64,000 nt of DNA from Candidatus Obscuribacterales bacterium (GCA_019745415.1 JAIETF010000005.1:1-64000); one strand, 5' to 3'; positions 18,551 through 27,129 are shown, numbered from the stretch's first letter. Notes: a model not told the origin generated them from the letters alone. A program made the numbers and translations.

Positions 18551-18964
18551 TTAGTGTCCTTTCGCTCGAGACTTTTCTCTGGCTATATTGGACCAATAAT
18601 TAGCGTGTTTCTTGTTTTTCAGAGTGCCTTGACCCTTCGAATACATATCTGAAACTTTCTGTACTGCATCTAACTGCCCCGCTTCGGCCGCCAGTCTGTA
18701 ATAGGCGAAAGCGATGGATGAATTCTCTTCGGTTCCTAAGCCGTCTTCATGCAGACGACCAAGTTCTAGGGCGGCCTGGCGAAGTGCTTCACTTCTTTGA
18801 ATTGATTTGTCCACGGCATTTTCAAAGCATAGGCGAGCTCTGCCAAAGTCGTTACGACTAAGGGCTTCATAGCCCATCAGAACCAGCCTGGTCGGGCTGA
18901 TCCCATCTAGAGATTGCCAGTTAATCAGGCTTTCGCCTTCTCCGTCGAGAGCTTCATGATTCAT
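18551..18964 (-). CDS. Small Sel1-like repeat protein
   Basis: The 137-residue protein contains two Sel1-like units: ALELGRLHEDGLGTEENSSIAFAYYRLAAEAG and VSDMYSKGQGTLKNKKHANYWSNIARE (about 70-132), with a less clear helical pair before them. Sel1 repeats are TPR relatives that mediate protein-protein contacts. No signal peptide is visible. The start is an ATG preceded by AGAGAATCCCG. It lies alone between the hydrolase-like gene and a TPR gene, all on the minus strand. Confidence 0.75.
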   Translation of the reverse strand: MNHEALDGEGESLINWQSLDGISPTRLVLMGYEALSRNDFGRARLCFENAVDKSIQRSEALRQAALELGRLHEDGLGTEENSSIAFAYYRLAAEAGQLDAVQKVSDMYSKGQGTLKNKKHANYWSNIAREKSRAKGH

Positions 18965-19233
18965 CGGGATTCTCTAAAATCGAGTACTAAAACCATCCTA
19001 GCAGACGTCCAATTTTTAGGGGGGACCGAGCGACTAGGCTCTGGCTTTGAGAAATGATGAAGACTGCTAGAGCAAAGACAGTTGCGATTTGTGTCCTCTT
19101 TACAATTGCAACACTGACTGATTTTCTTTTATAGGCAGCTTTTGACTAACTTCTGTTTAGCTGTATTTTTCTCTTCTTCTTCTTTCTCTTGCTTCTGCTT
19201 TTGGGTTTCGCTCTTGGCCCGCTACCATGGCAA

Positions 19234-20172
19234 TTAATCTTGCAGTGCTTTCTCTCGGTCTTTCTTTGCTAGGTCTGCTCTACCCAACCTATCGTAAAGA
19301 TTGGCTCTCTCATTGAGAAGTGATGTGGTTGGTAAGCTTTTGATTGCTAGGCTATAGTCGCTCAAGGCGCCCTTGAGGTCACCGGCTGTAACCTTTAGCT
19401 TAGCCCTCTTATGCAGGGCGGCATCGTCTTCTGGATTGGATGCAAGAATTTTGTCGAGAAGCTTGATCGCTTCAGTTCTTTGACCAAGGTGTTCCAGACA
19501 GCTTATCTGATGATAGATGACGGTGTCAGTCTTACTGATTTTTTCAGCCTGCTGATAGACAGCCATAGCTCCTTTATAGTCGCCGATATTTTCAAGACAG
19601 GCTGCCTTCATAAATAAAGAGTCTATCGGCTTGTAGCCGGTCTTGATTAATTGCTCCACCACCGGCAGCGCTTCTTTGTCTCGATGCAGGCTGCTGAGGG
19701 CCACTGCTTTGGCTCTCAGCGAAAGAATGTGCGGATTGCTTCGATTGAGGGCTATACCCTTTTCTGCATACTGTAAGCTTTTGACATAGTCGCCGTTGAT
19801 ATTTGTGCAGTCGGCCAGTCTGGCCCAGGCTTCTTCATTTTTAGGGTCATAAGTTGTCGCCTTCTGAAAGCAATCCATAGCTAGGGGGAAGCCTCGGCTA
19901 AGCGATTGGTTGTTTTCATCGGAGTTGATATGGGTCACACCTAAAGCGGTGAGCGCTCTGGCATCTCGCGGATTGGCTTCGACTATGCGTTTCAGAATTA
20001 CCCTGGCGTCTTTGTAGCTGCCTCGATTCATCAAGACCTGAGCTTCGTTGTAAAGCTTGTCGTAATTGGGTGCGGCTAAACAGACTGTTTGACCGGTAAG
20101 ACTAAGTGCGAGCAAGACCATAGGCAACATCATAACTGGGTTTGAGCTTCGTCCGCCTGTCTTGGATAACAT
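19234..20172 (-). CDS. Secreted or periplasmic TPR protein
   Basis: The start at 20172 (MLSKTGG) is preferred to the upstream ATG at 20196 because GCGAGG lies just before it and because it gives a normal signal peptide: MMLPMVLLALSLTGQTVCLA with cleavage near AAP. The mature part is a run of about seven TPRs, with typical AxxxLxxxGxxxxA spacing (for example ARALTALGVTHINSD, EEAWARLADCTNINGD, ALHKRAKLKVTAGD). It probably acts as an extracytoplasmic scaffold. After the TAA the same frame, interrupted by one more stop, contains a Lys/Glu/Gln-rich stretch. Confidence 0.82.
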   Translation of the reverse strand: MLSKTGGRSSNPVMMLPMVLLALSLTGQTVCLAAPNYDKLYNEAQVLMNRGSYKDARVILKRIVEANPRDARALTALGVTHINSDENNQSLSRGFPLAMDCFQKATTYDPKNEEAWARLADCTNINGDYVKSLQYAEKGIALNRSNPHILSLRAKAVALSSLHRDKEALPVVEQLIKTGYKPIDSLFMKAACLENIGDYKGAMAVYQQAEKISKTDTVIYHQISCLEHLGQRTEAIKLLDKILASNPEDDAALHKRAKLKVTAGDLKGALSDYSLAIKSLPTTSLLNERANLYDRLGRADLAKKDREKALQD

Positions 20173-20224
20173 TTTGCCTCGCAAAGCAAGTATCATGCAT
20201 TCATAATACTACGCTTGCCCGCTG

Positions 20225-20428
20225 TCATTTTTTCTTTAGCGAATCGAGCAACTCTTTTGAAGATGGAAAGCCTAGATCTTTGCACTGGCTGTCGTACTGA
20301 TTGCGTACTCTTTCTGCATCAAAGAGAGCATTAAAGCCATGGTTCCTGGATGGATCTGCGAAGCTCTCTAATTGCTTCTGAAGTTCGCGGCATTGCTCGT
20401 TTTCATTCTTGCTTCTTTGGTCTAGCAT
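20225..20428 (-). CDS. Small hypothetical protein, 67 residues
   Basis: A highly charged helical protein (MLDQRSKNENEQC..., ending LLDSLKKK) with two cysteines and no membrane segment. TGGAG lies 11 nt before the ATG. It sits 28 bp upstream of the TPR gene in the same orientation and may share its transcript. I do not recognise a family; coding is supported by the start signal and codon pattern. Confidence 0.55.
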   Translation of the reverse strand: MLDQRSKNENEQCRELQKQLESFADPSRNHGFNALFDAERVRNQYDSQCKDLGFPSSKELLDSLKKK

Positions 20429-20565
20429 GCTTGTTTCTCCATCTATCGGCAGTAAATATAGTCGAATTTACAGGGTGAAAAGTGCGTGAAAGAAACCAGT
20501 CCTGCTCGTATAATCCGCAAAGAGAAGTGCGCAGCTTTTGCTCAACAGTAAGTGCTCACAAATAT

Positions 20566-20594
20566 AGTGCTTAAGAAGACAGTGCTTAAGAAGA
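20566..20594. repeat. 15-bp tandem repeat, two copies
   Basis: AGTGCTTAAGAAGA occurs at 20566-20579 and again at 20581-20594, each copy holding the palindrome CTTAAG, just after the stop of the DMT transporter gene. A partial copy (AGTGCT) lies further upstream at 20551. Confidence 0.8.
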
Positions 20595-20603
20595 TCAGGC
20601 GCT

Positions 20604-21524
20604 CTAGACTTGGGTTTTGGCTGAGACTCTAGTTTCTTCGTGTTTACCGGCTTTGACCACCAAGATGCCGCAGGCGGCAACCGCCAGGGCGCCAATTAGG
20701 GTGTGCCAGGCTGGTATCTTGGCAAAGACTAAGGCATCGAAGAGAGTTGCCCAAATTAGAGATGTATAGTTGAGCGGAGCCACTGTGGATGCTGGTGCAT
20801 ACTTGTAGGCTTCAGTCATAAACATCTGCGCGATACCGCCAGTAATACCAATGGCGAGCATGATGAGAGCGTCTTTGAAATCGGGGGCAGTGAACGCAAA
20901 GGGCATGGTTAAGAGCCCAGCTATTGAGCAAGCGCTCATAAAGTAGGCTACTATGGTGATACTCTTCTCTGTTTCGCTGAGGCGGCGCAGCTCGATGGCA
21001 ACAAAGCCGGCGCAGAGAGCCGATCCGAGAGCTATCAGGGCTCCGGTTAAATTGCCGTTGCTTTGCGGCTGCAGCATATAGAGAACGCCTCCGAAGCCTG
21101 CTATAACAGCAACTAGCTTAAGCGGCGAGAGCCTTTCCTTGAGGAGGAAGACTGAAAGCACTGTGGTAATCAGGGGCGCGGAGTAGAAAAGACTCGTTGC
21201 TTCTGATAAGGGCAGTAAGCGCAGCGCCTCAATGCAGAGAAAGGCTGAGACTAATCCCATTGCTGAACGGGTGAGGTGCATACCCGGGCGACTAGTCTTA
21301 AAGACTTGCCAGCCGCCGTTTTTGATTATGGCGGGAAAAAGCGGAATGATGGCGAAAAAACTTCGGCAGAAAAGGACCTGTCCGGATGGATACTCTGGTC
21401 CGAGCATTTTGATCAAGGCAAACATCACCGAGAAAATGCCAGTGCTCAATATTGCCAGTTTTACGGCGCTGGTCACCGAGTCTTGGCTCGAATTTGCGGT
21501 TGTGGCTTCCAGGCGGCTTTCCAT
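20604..21524 (-). CDS. DMT-superfamily (EamA) transporter
   Basis: The 306-residue protein has ten hydrophobic segments in two five-helix EamA repeats. Family features include YPSGQVLFCRSFFAIIPLF, RLLPLSEATSLFYSAPLITTVLSVFLLKERLSPLK at the end of the first repeat, and YTSLIWATLFDALVFAKIPAWHTLIGALAV at the end of the second. These are inner-membrane exporters of amino acids, nucleosides or other metabolites, and the substrate cannot be read from sequence. The start is the ATG at 21524, divergent from clpS. Confidence 0.9.
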   Translation of the reverse strand: MESRLEATTANSSQDSVTSAVKLAILSTGIFSVMFALIKMLGPEYPSGQVLFCRSFFAIIPLFPAIIKNGGWQVFKTSRPGMHLTRSAMGLVSAFLCIEALRLLPLSEATSLFYSAPLITTVLSVFLLKERLSPLKLVAVIAGFGGVLYMLQPQSNGNLTGALIALGSALCAGFVAIELRRLSETEKSITIVAYFMSACSIAGLLTMPFAFTAPDFKDALIMLAIGITGGIAQMFMTEAYKYAPASTVAPLNYTSLIWATLFDALVFAKIPAWHTLIGALAVAACGILVVKAGKHEETRVSAKTQV

Positions 21525-21589
21525 ATTGTCATTATGACAAAAATCCAGACTGCCTTCGCCATCTGTTGCCGTTTACAACCTAGGAAAAC

Positions 21590-21627
21590 ATTAAGGAGAG
21601 ACGATCCCACCATCATCTCTCCTTAAT
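21590..21627. repeat. Strong inverted repeat between the DMT transporter and clpS
   Basis: ATTAAGGAGAGA (21590-21601) pairs perfectly with TCTCTCCTTAAT (21616-21627); with one mismatch the stem extends to 16 positions. TTTTATT follows on the plus strand, so it resembles a plus-strand terminator, yet no plus-strand gene precedes it. On the minus strand the arm forms AAGGAGAG directly before ATGATG. Confidence 0.7.
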
Positions 21628-21802
21628 TTTATTGATCACGGACTAGCACCGAGCTTTGCTTTCGCCGTAATTGCCTTTCGACGGGATTAATTTACAATGC
21701 GTTCTGTGTCGAGTTCATGACATAGTTGTGTCGGTTATGTGACACCAAAATAATTTTGGATAAAATAAAGCAGAGTTCCGCACTCAACTGAGATTTAAGA
21801 CT

Positions 21803-22228
21803 GTGCCGGCAAATTTTAGATATAAACCCCTCTTCAGTACTGACCGGCGCGCCAAGTCAAGCGCGTCACCCCTCTGCGGAGGAGCTTCCGGGAATTTCGG
21901 AGCCTCCGGCGACTCCGGTGACCGTGATTCGGGTGGTTCCACCAAGGTCTTGGAACGGCCTCGTGAAAAGATGAAAAAGCCGCCTATGTACAAGGTGCTT
22001 TTGCATAACGACGATTACACGACGATGGAGTTCGTGGTTTATATCCTCCGGGCTGTCTTTTTTAAACCGCCGGCTGAAGCCGACCAGATTATGATGAATG
22101 TGCACAGGCAGGGAGTAGGAATCGCGGGGGTTTATCCATTCGAAGTGGCTGAGGCTAAGGTTGAAAAAGTTACTCGATTAGCAAGAGCTAGGCAGTTTCC
22201 CCTGCGCCTCACCTTGGAACCTGAATAA
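21803..22228 (+). CDS. clpS: ATP-dependent Clp protease adaptor ClpS
   Basis: The C-terminal 85 residues are a typical ClpS domain: YKVLLHNDDYTTMEFVVYIL, then MMNVHRQGVGIAGVYPFEVAEAKV. The HNDD...M region forms the pocket for N-degron residues. ClpS delivers such substrates to ClpA, the very next gene. The GTG start adds a 55-residue Gly/Ser/Asp-rich extension that is longer than usual; an ATG at 21971 with AAAAG before it would give just the core. ClpS needs its N-terminal tail to act on ClpA, so a longer form is credible, but the exact start is open. Confidence 0.93.
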   Translation: MPANFRYKPLFSTDRRAKSSASPLCGGASGNFGASGDSGDRDSGGSTKVLERPREKMKKPPMYKVLLHNDDYTTMEFVVYILRAVFFKPPAEADQIMMNVHRQGVGIAGVYPFEVAEAKVEKVTRLARARQFPLRLTLEPE

Positions 22229-22290
22229 CTTCATGTATCCAACAGAGCCAGTCAGGAAACAAACCAGGAAAACAAAAAGGGATAGGCGCA

Positions 22291-25074
22291 ATGCTTAGTC
22301 GGGAACTGCAAAATACACTCAGTCAAGCCGGTTTAGACGCCCAAAAGCGCCGTCATGAATTCATTACGCTTGAACATTTGCTCTTAGCCATGACTTTTGA
22401 ACCATCGGCCCGGCAGGTCTTGACTGCTTGCGGCGTAGATGTGGCTGTAATGGCTCGTGAACTGGACCGCTACCTGGAGGATAATCTGGAAAAGATCCCC
22501 CAGAGCAAGCCAATATTGCCAGACGAGTTCAACTTTGGTGGTACTATTGCCGGCTCCGGTACTAGCCCTGATTTAGACGATGATGGTGATTTTCCTCAGC
22601 CTACGGCTGCCTTCGAGCGGGTATTGGAGCGCGCTGCCATGCAGGCTCTCTCGGCTCAGCGTCAGACTATAGACTGTGGCTCGGTTCTGGCTGCTATGTA
22701 TTATGAACGGCGCTCTCATGCCGTTTATCTCTTAGAGCAGTACGGTGTCTCGCGCCTTGACGTGCTCAACTTTATATCGCATGGTATCGCCAAAGATGAA
22801 GACTTGCATCAAGGGGAGCCGGAGGCGGATTCAGACTTTGATTTAGGACCAGACTTTAGCGCAGAAGCAGGCGAAGAAGTCGAAAGAAACGAAGGAGCCG
22901 AGGGGGCCGAAAGCCTGGGTCGTGGTGGTGCGAAGAGGCAAGGTGGAAAAGATTCTGATAAGGGACGTCGCACTGCCCTTGAAAAATACTGTGTTGACTT
23001 GCTTGCTCAAGCTCGAGCCAACAAAATTGATCCCCTAATCGGGCGTGAGGCGGAAGTAGCGAGAACTATTCAGGTTCTCTGTCGCCGTCGCAAGAATAAT
23101 CCCGTTTATGTAGGTGAAGCCGGAGTTGGGAAGACTGCCATCGCCGAGGGACTGGCGCTCAAAATTGCCAGAGGTGAAGTTCCTCGTGCGCTCAAAGCTT
23201 CACATGTCTATGCTATCGATATGGGTGCCTTGGTTGCTGGTAGCCGATTTCGTGGTGATTTCGAAGAGCGCCTCAAAGCTGTAGTGCGAGAGCTAAAGGC
23301 TTTGCCCGGGGCAATTGCTTTTATCGATGAGATTCATACCATTGTCAGAGCGGGGGCAGTCGAAGGCGGCGCCATGGACGCCTCCAACATTCTCAAGCCG
23401 GCACTGTCATCTGGCGAGTTGCGTTGTATCGGGTCTACCACATATGCTGAATACAAGAACTCAGTGGAGAAGGATAAGGCTCTAGCTAGGCGCTTCCAGA
23501 AGATTGATATTTCTGAGCCGTCTATTCAAGACACAGTCAAGATTCTTCAGGGGCTCAAGCCTTATTACGAGGAATTTCACGGCGTCAAATATTCAGACGA
23601 AAGCTTACAGGCTGCTGCTGAACTATCAGCACGCCACATCAATGATCGCTTTTTGCCCGATAAAGCCGTTGACGTTGTAGATGAAACCGGAGCAGTCGTG
23701 CGCTTGCGCCGTGATGGAGATAGCTCTCAAGACGAAGGCGCTGGCGCAAGAGAGGGCGCGGGAACTGGGTCAAAAGAGGGCGCAGAAACTGGGCCAAGAG
23801 AGGGCGCAGGAACTGGGGCACTAACCGGATATGACGCTAGGGTGGCGAGACCGTCCGGTGATGCAGAGCACAAAGATTTCAAAGCCGATAGCGATTTCAA
23901 AGACAATGAGAATGATCAAGAGCAGAGCGACGGTGTCGCTATCGTAACCGTTCATGATGTCGAGCTCACCGTGGCCTCAATGGCTAAGATCCCTCCCAAG
24001 ACTGTGTCCGGCTCGGATAAAGACAGACTCGCGCTTCTTGAGAAAGAGCTGAAGCAGGTCATCTTTGGTCAAGATCATGCCATCGAAAAGATGGTGCGAG
24101 CTATCAAATTATCTAGGTCAGGACTTGGTAGTCCCGATAAACCAATTGGCTCTTTCTTGTGTTCTGGACCGACTGGGGTTGGAAAAACTGAGCTGGCTAA
24201 GCAGTTGGCAAAAATACTTGGTGTCAATTTCTTGCGATTCGACATGAGTGAGTACATGGAGAAGCATTCTGTATCTCGCCTTATCGGAGCGCCGCCTGGC
24301 TATGTAGGCTTTGAGCAGGGCGGTCTATTGACTGATGCCGTCGGCAAGACGCCCCACTGTGTGATAGTGATGGATGAAATTGAGAAGGCGCATCCAGACC
24401 TATTTAATATCTTGCTGCAAGTCATGGACCATGGTTCTCTCACCGACAATAATGGCAAGAAGGCTGATTTTAGAAGCGTCATTCTGATCATGACGACCAA
24501 TGCCGGAGCCCGTGAGATGATGGGAGACAATATCGGTTTTCGTGCTTCTTCGGCAAAGACTTCGCTGACCCAACATCTTGCCGAAGAAATGGAAAAAGCT
24601 CGTCAAGAAAGAGAAACTTCGGACGGCGGTTATTCTGGTTCTGGAGCGGGAGCCGACTCTAGTGGGGGCGGCTATGGGCTCGGTTTTGGGAAAGGTCGCG
24701 GTGCCATTGAAAGAACTTTTTCACCTGAATTTAGAAATAGGCTTGATGCTTGGATAGCTTTCAATCCGCTCACATATTCAAACATTTTGCTTATTGTCGA
24801 TAAATTTGTTGATGAAGTTCGCTCTCGTTTAGCCGAGAAGAATGTGAGCTTAGAAATTACTGCTCGAGCCCGAGATTGGCTGGCTGAGAATGGATATGAC
24901 CGACAGTATGGAGCCAGACCAATGGGTCGACTGATCAAAGAACGTCTCAGTGAGCCTCTCGCCGAAGAACTGCTGTTTGGCAAACTGGAGAAGGGCGGCA
25001 AGGTTGTGGTCGATGTGGAAGTTTTAGAAGGCAATCCAGAGAATCATCGTCTCAATTTGATTTTAAGCGAATAA
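22291..25074 (+). CDS. clpA: ATP-dependent Clp protease ATP-binding subunit ClpA
   Basis: The 927-residue protein has an N-domain (1-150), D1 with Walker A GEAGVGKTA (275-283) and Walker B FIDEIHT near 345, and D2 with Walker A GPTGVGKTE (626-634) and Walker B VIVMDEIEKAH near 691. NIGF near 747-750 corresponds to the IGL/IGF loop that docks ClpP. Three low-complexity insertions make it longer than the usual 750 residues: an acidic linker (about 170-228), an Asp/Glu/Gly stretch between D1 and D2 (about 477-548) with a 24-bp tandem repeat, and a Gly/Ser stretch (about 771-806) before the sensor region FSPEFRNRLD. AAGGG precedes the ATG. It follows clpS by 62 bp, as in many proteobacteria. Confidence 0.95.
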   Translation: MLSRELQNTLSQAGLDAQKRRHEFITLEHLLLAMTFEPSARQVLTACGVDVAVMARELDRYLEDNLEKIPQSKPILPDEFNFGGTIAGSGTSPDLDDDGDFPQPTAAFERVLERAAMQALSAQRQTIDCGSVLAAMYYERRSHAVYLLEQYGVSRLDVLNFISHGIAKDEDLHQGEPEADSDFDLGPDFSAEAGEEVERNEGAEGAESLGRGGAKRQGGKDSDKGRRTALEKYCVDLLAQARANKIDPLIGREAEVARTIQVLCRRRKNNPVYVGEAGVGKTAIAEGLALKIARGEVPRALKASHVYAIDMGALVAGSRFRGDFEERLKAVVRELKALPGAIAFIDEIHTIVRAGAVEGGAMDASNILKPALSSGELRCIGSTTYAEYKNSVEKDKALARRFQKIDISEPSIQDTVKILQGLKPYYEEFHGVKYSDESLQAAAELSARHINDRFLPDKAVDVVDETGAVVRLRRDGDSSQDEGAGAREGAGTGSKEGAETGPREGAGTGALTGYDARVARPSGDAEHKDFKADSDFKDNENDQEQSDGVAIVTVHDVELTVASMAKIPPKTVSGSDKDRLALLEKELKQVIFGQDHAIEKMVRAIKLSRSGLGSPDKPIGSFLCSGPTGVGKTELAKQLAKILGVNFLRFDMSEYMEKHSVSRLIGAPPGYVGFEQGGLLTDAVGKTPHCVIVMDEIEKAHPDLFNILLQVMDHGSLTDNNGKKADFRSVILIMTTNAGAREMMGDNIGFRASSAKTSLTQHLAEEMEKARQERETSDGGYSGSGAGADSSGGGYGLGFGKGRGAIERTFSPEFRNRLDAWIAFNPLTYSNILLIVDKFVDEVRSRLAEKNVSLEITARARDWLAENGYDRQYGARPMGRLIKERLSEPLAEELLFGKLEKGGKVVVDVEVLEGNPENHRLNLILSE
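23749..23820. repeat. 24-bp tandem repeat inside clpA, three copies
   Basis: Three in-frame units at 23749-23772, 23773-23796 and 23797-23820 encode REGAGTGS, KEGAETGP and REGAGTGA. They lie in the inter-domain insertion and differ at a few positions, consistent with slippage expansion. Confidence 0.9.
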
Positions 25075-25084
25075 CAGGACTCTT

Positions 25085-25945
25085 ATGAATCCAAACTTTC
25101 AACTATTCAATCAGTTGTCTCAGCTGAACCAGATAATGAATGCGCAGTTCTTGCCGATAGGCAGAACGACGGTTTCTCTCACTATGGTCATTTATGTAGC
25201 TGTCTTATTTTTCTTTCTGGTTATTACGACGGCTCGTGCGAAGACTTGGTTTGAGAAAGAACTCTTGTCCAGAACCAAAATCGAGCCAGGAATGCGAGCC
25301 GCTGCCGGCTCTTTCTTGCGCGGGTTTGTTCTCTTTGTCGGATTCATCGTTATACTGCAGACTGCCGGCATCGATTTGAGCGCTCTTACTGTGGTTGCCG
25401 GTGCTGTCGGTCTGGGTGTCAGCTTGGGTCTGCAGGGCTTGATTAGCAACGTTGTTAGTGGCGTGATTATTGTGCTTGAGGGTCCTTTCAAAGTCGGAGA
25501 CAGAATCGAATTTGATGGAACGATTGGAAGTGTTATGAGAGTGGCGCTTCGCACAACAACTATAGTGACGAATGACAATGTTGCGATCATTGTCCCAAAC
25601 TCCGAATTGCTCAAAGGAAAGATCACAAACTGGAGTTGTAACGCTAGCGACGCGAAACATAGCGTTAGATTTACCTTTCCGGTGAGTGCAGATGGCTTGA
25701 TTCCTCCTGCTAACGTAATTGAGGCAATCCTAGAAGCTGCAAAAGCTCACTCTGGGGTATTGTCAGAGCCAGCGCCAGAAGTGGTTCTGCAAGAGTTGGG
25801 AGAGAAGACAAACAGTTATCTGCTTCGTGTTTATTCTTCTGAGTTTTTGTCTAAGCCTAGTACATTGAGAAGTGAGTTGAATCACTTGATATTTGATGTC
25901 TTTCGCCAGCGGAATATTAAGTTCTCCGGTGGGGATAAATCGTAG
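25085..25945 (+). CDS. MscS-type small-conductance mechanosensitive channel
   Basis: The 286-residue length is that of the minimal MscS family. Three hydrophobic segments precede the pore helix region AVGLGVSLGLQGLISNVVSGVIIVLEGPFKVGD, with the glycine-alanine rhythm of TM3, and the beta domain DRIEFDGTIGSVMRVALRTTTI and IVPNSELLKGKITNWS. It releases solutes upon osmotic downshift. AGGA lies 7 nt before the ATG. It starts 10 bp after clpA and may be cotranscribed; a long perfect palindrome lies 20 bp after its stop. Confidence 0.93.
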   Translation: MNPNFQLFNQLSQLNQIMNAQFLPIGRTTVSLTMVIYVAVLFFFLVITTARAKTWFEKELLSRTKIEPGMRAAAGSFLRGFVLFVGFIVILQTAGIDLSALTVVAGAVGLGVSLGLQGLISNVVSGVIIVLEGPFKVGDRIEFDGTIGSVMRVALRTTTIVTNDNVAIIVPNSELLKGKITNWSCNASDAKHSVRFTFPVSADGLIPPANVIEAILEAAKAHSGVLSEPAPEVVLQELGEKTNSYLLRVYSSEFLSKPSTLRSELNHLIFDVFRQRNIKFSGGDKS

Positions 25946-25965
25946 ATTTTTGCATTGCTTCAAAA

Positions 25966-26019
25966 GGAAAAGTAGAAGAAGTAGAAATTTTCGAAAATTT
26001 CTACTTCTTCTACTTTTCC
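25966..26019. repeat. Perfect 54-bp palindrome (27-bp arms, no loop)
   Basis: The left arm begins GGAAAAGTAGAAGAAGTAG at 25966 and the right arm is its exact reverse complement, the centre being TTTTCGAAAA at 25988-25997. It lies after the MscS gene. It could end transcription in either direction, although no long T run follows. A shorter, imperfect relative with the same core lies at 27098-27129. Confidence 0.9.
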
Positions 26020-26165
26020 CTATCTAGTTCTGTTCCAAAAGATTATTTTTGTGCTGCCAAGAGATGCGTCGATTGAACTTTTTCGTTTCGAATTACGTCT
26101 TTATATAGAGAACCCCATGTGGCGTTTTTGCGACTCTGAATTAAGCTGTGCCAAAAGGAGGCTTT

Positions 26166-26945
26166 ATGCCAGAAAACAAAGAAAGGGAGAAAAGACCCTA
26201 TAACAAAGATTCTCTATCTTTGGTTCGCAGATACTTGTCGATTCTGCCACCAAGCTATATCTTCACGACCCGAGAACTTCTGACTTTGGTAGAGGAAAGA
26301 CCGTCTCTCGATTCCTTCCTTTGCATGGCTGTTAAAGATGGCTATATTGAAAGGTTGGCGAGGGGAGTCTTCCGGCGCAAAGTAACAGGTTTGAAGCCTG
26401 TACCGGAGGAGGTTATTGTTGGAATCAAGCGGGTGGCATTTGCTGGTAGAGTTTCAACGACCAATCAATCCAGAGAAGGACAGAAGACAGAAGCGAGAAA
26501 CTTCTTACTGGGAAATCCGGTAGATTCTTCTCGTTTGGTCGAGTTTCTGTGTGTCTCGAGCGGAGGACGGTTCAAAGCTGAACAGGAGATAAGAGACCGG
26601 AAAACCTCAAGCATCTATCTTCGTGAAGCCGAGATTAATATCGTTGCTATTGGAAATAGAAAGTCTCGACTGGGTGAAACCGAGGCTGGTAGGAAGTTCC
26701 GTGCGCTTTGGCTAAAGGGAGAGAAATACTGTTCGGAAGAAGAGATTTTCAATACCTTTTTGAGTCTTTCGCCGAAGGAACGGTTGGTGGTTCCTTCTCT
26801 AAAACAGTTTCTGCCTCAGTGGATAAGCGATTGCCTTCCACGGTTGCCTTACGAATCACTACAGGTGCTAATGGAAAAAGTAAAAATTCGCAAAGCCGGT
26901 CGAACAGATCAGTATCGAGTGCCCGGCTCAAGAACTTTTGCTTAG
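26166..26945 (+). CDS. AbiEi/DUF6088-like winged-helix protein (solitary antitoxin-like)
   Basis: The start at 26166 is chosen because AAAAGGAGG lies 6 nt upstream, the strongest ribosome-binding site in the window; a GTG at 26148 is less likely. Residues 15-75 read SLVRRYLSILPPSYIFTTRELL and DGYIERLARGVFRRK, the winged-helix pattern shared by DUF6088 proteins and the N-terminal domain of AbiEi antitoxins. The remaining 180 residues I do not recognise. AbiEi proteins repress their operon and counter an AbiEii nucleotidyltransferase toxin, but no toxin-like gene lies next to it. Lys- and Arg-rich composition and palindromes on both sides suggest acquired DNA. Confidence 0.65.
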   Translation: MPENKEREKRPYNKDSLSLVRRYLSILPPSYIFTTRELLTLVEERPSLDSFLCMAVKDGYIERLARGVFRRKVTGLKPVPEEVIVGIKRVAFAGRVSTTNQSREGQKTEARNFLLGNPVDSSRLVEFLCVSSGGRFKAEQEIRDRKTSSIYLREAEINIVAIGNRKSRLGETEAGRKFRALWLKGEKYCSEEEIFNTFLSLSPKERLVVPSLKQFLPQWISDCLPRLPYESLQVLMEKVKIRKAGRTDQYRVPGSRTFA

Positions 26946-27097
26946 ATAGAACTCTGAGGGGATCTGTATATCGAGTTCTTTGATTGATTCTTGACCGAGG
27001 GTATTGATGTTTTGAGGGTTCGACCTATACCTAAGCCAGCTTTGTTGCCGGTTTTATCTAAATTGTTTTTCTTCAGTTTGGAGGTTTGTTGAGATAA

Positions 27098-27129
27098 AGA
27101 AGTAGAAAAATTCGAAAATTTCTATTTCT
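27098..27129. repeat. Imperfect palindrome related to the 54-bp palindrome
   Basis: AGAAGTAGAAAAATTC pairs with GAAAATTTCTATTTCT around a centre at 27113/27114, with two mismatches next to the centre and one G-T pair. Its core GAAGTAGAAA...TTCGAAAATTTCTA matches the palindrome at 25966. It includes the stop codon of the methyltransferase gene, so it may serve as that gene's terminator. Confidence 0.7.

Noticed and set aside
19054-19134. 26-codon ORF (MMKTARAKTVAICVLFTIAT...) with a membrane-like segment
   Set aside because: No ribosome-binding site or promoter and too short to judge; chance is as likely.
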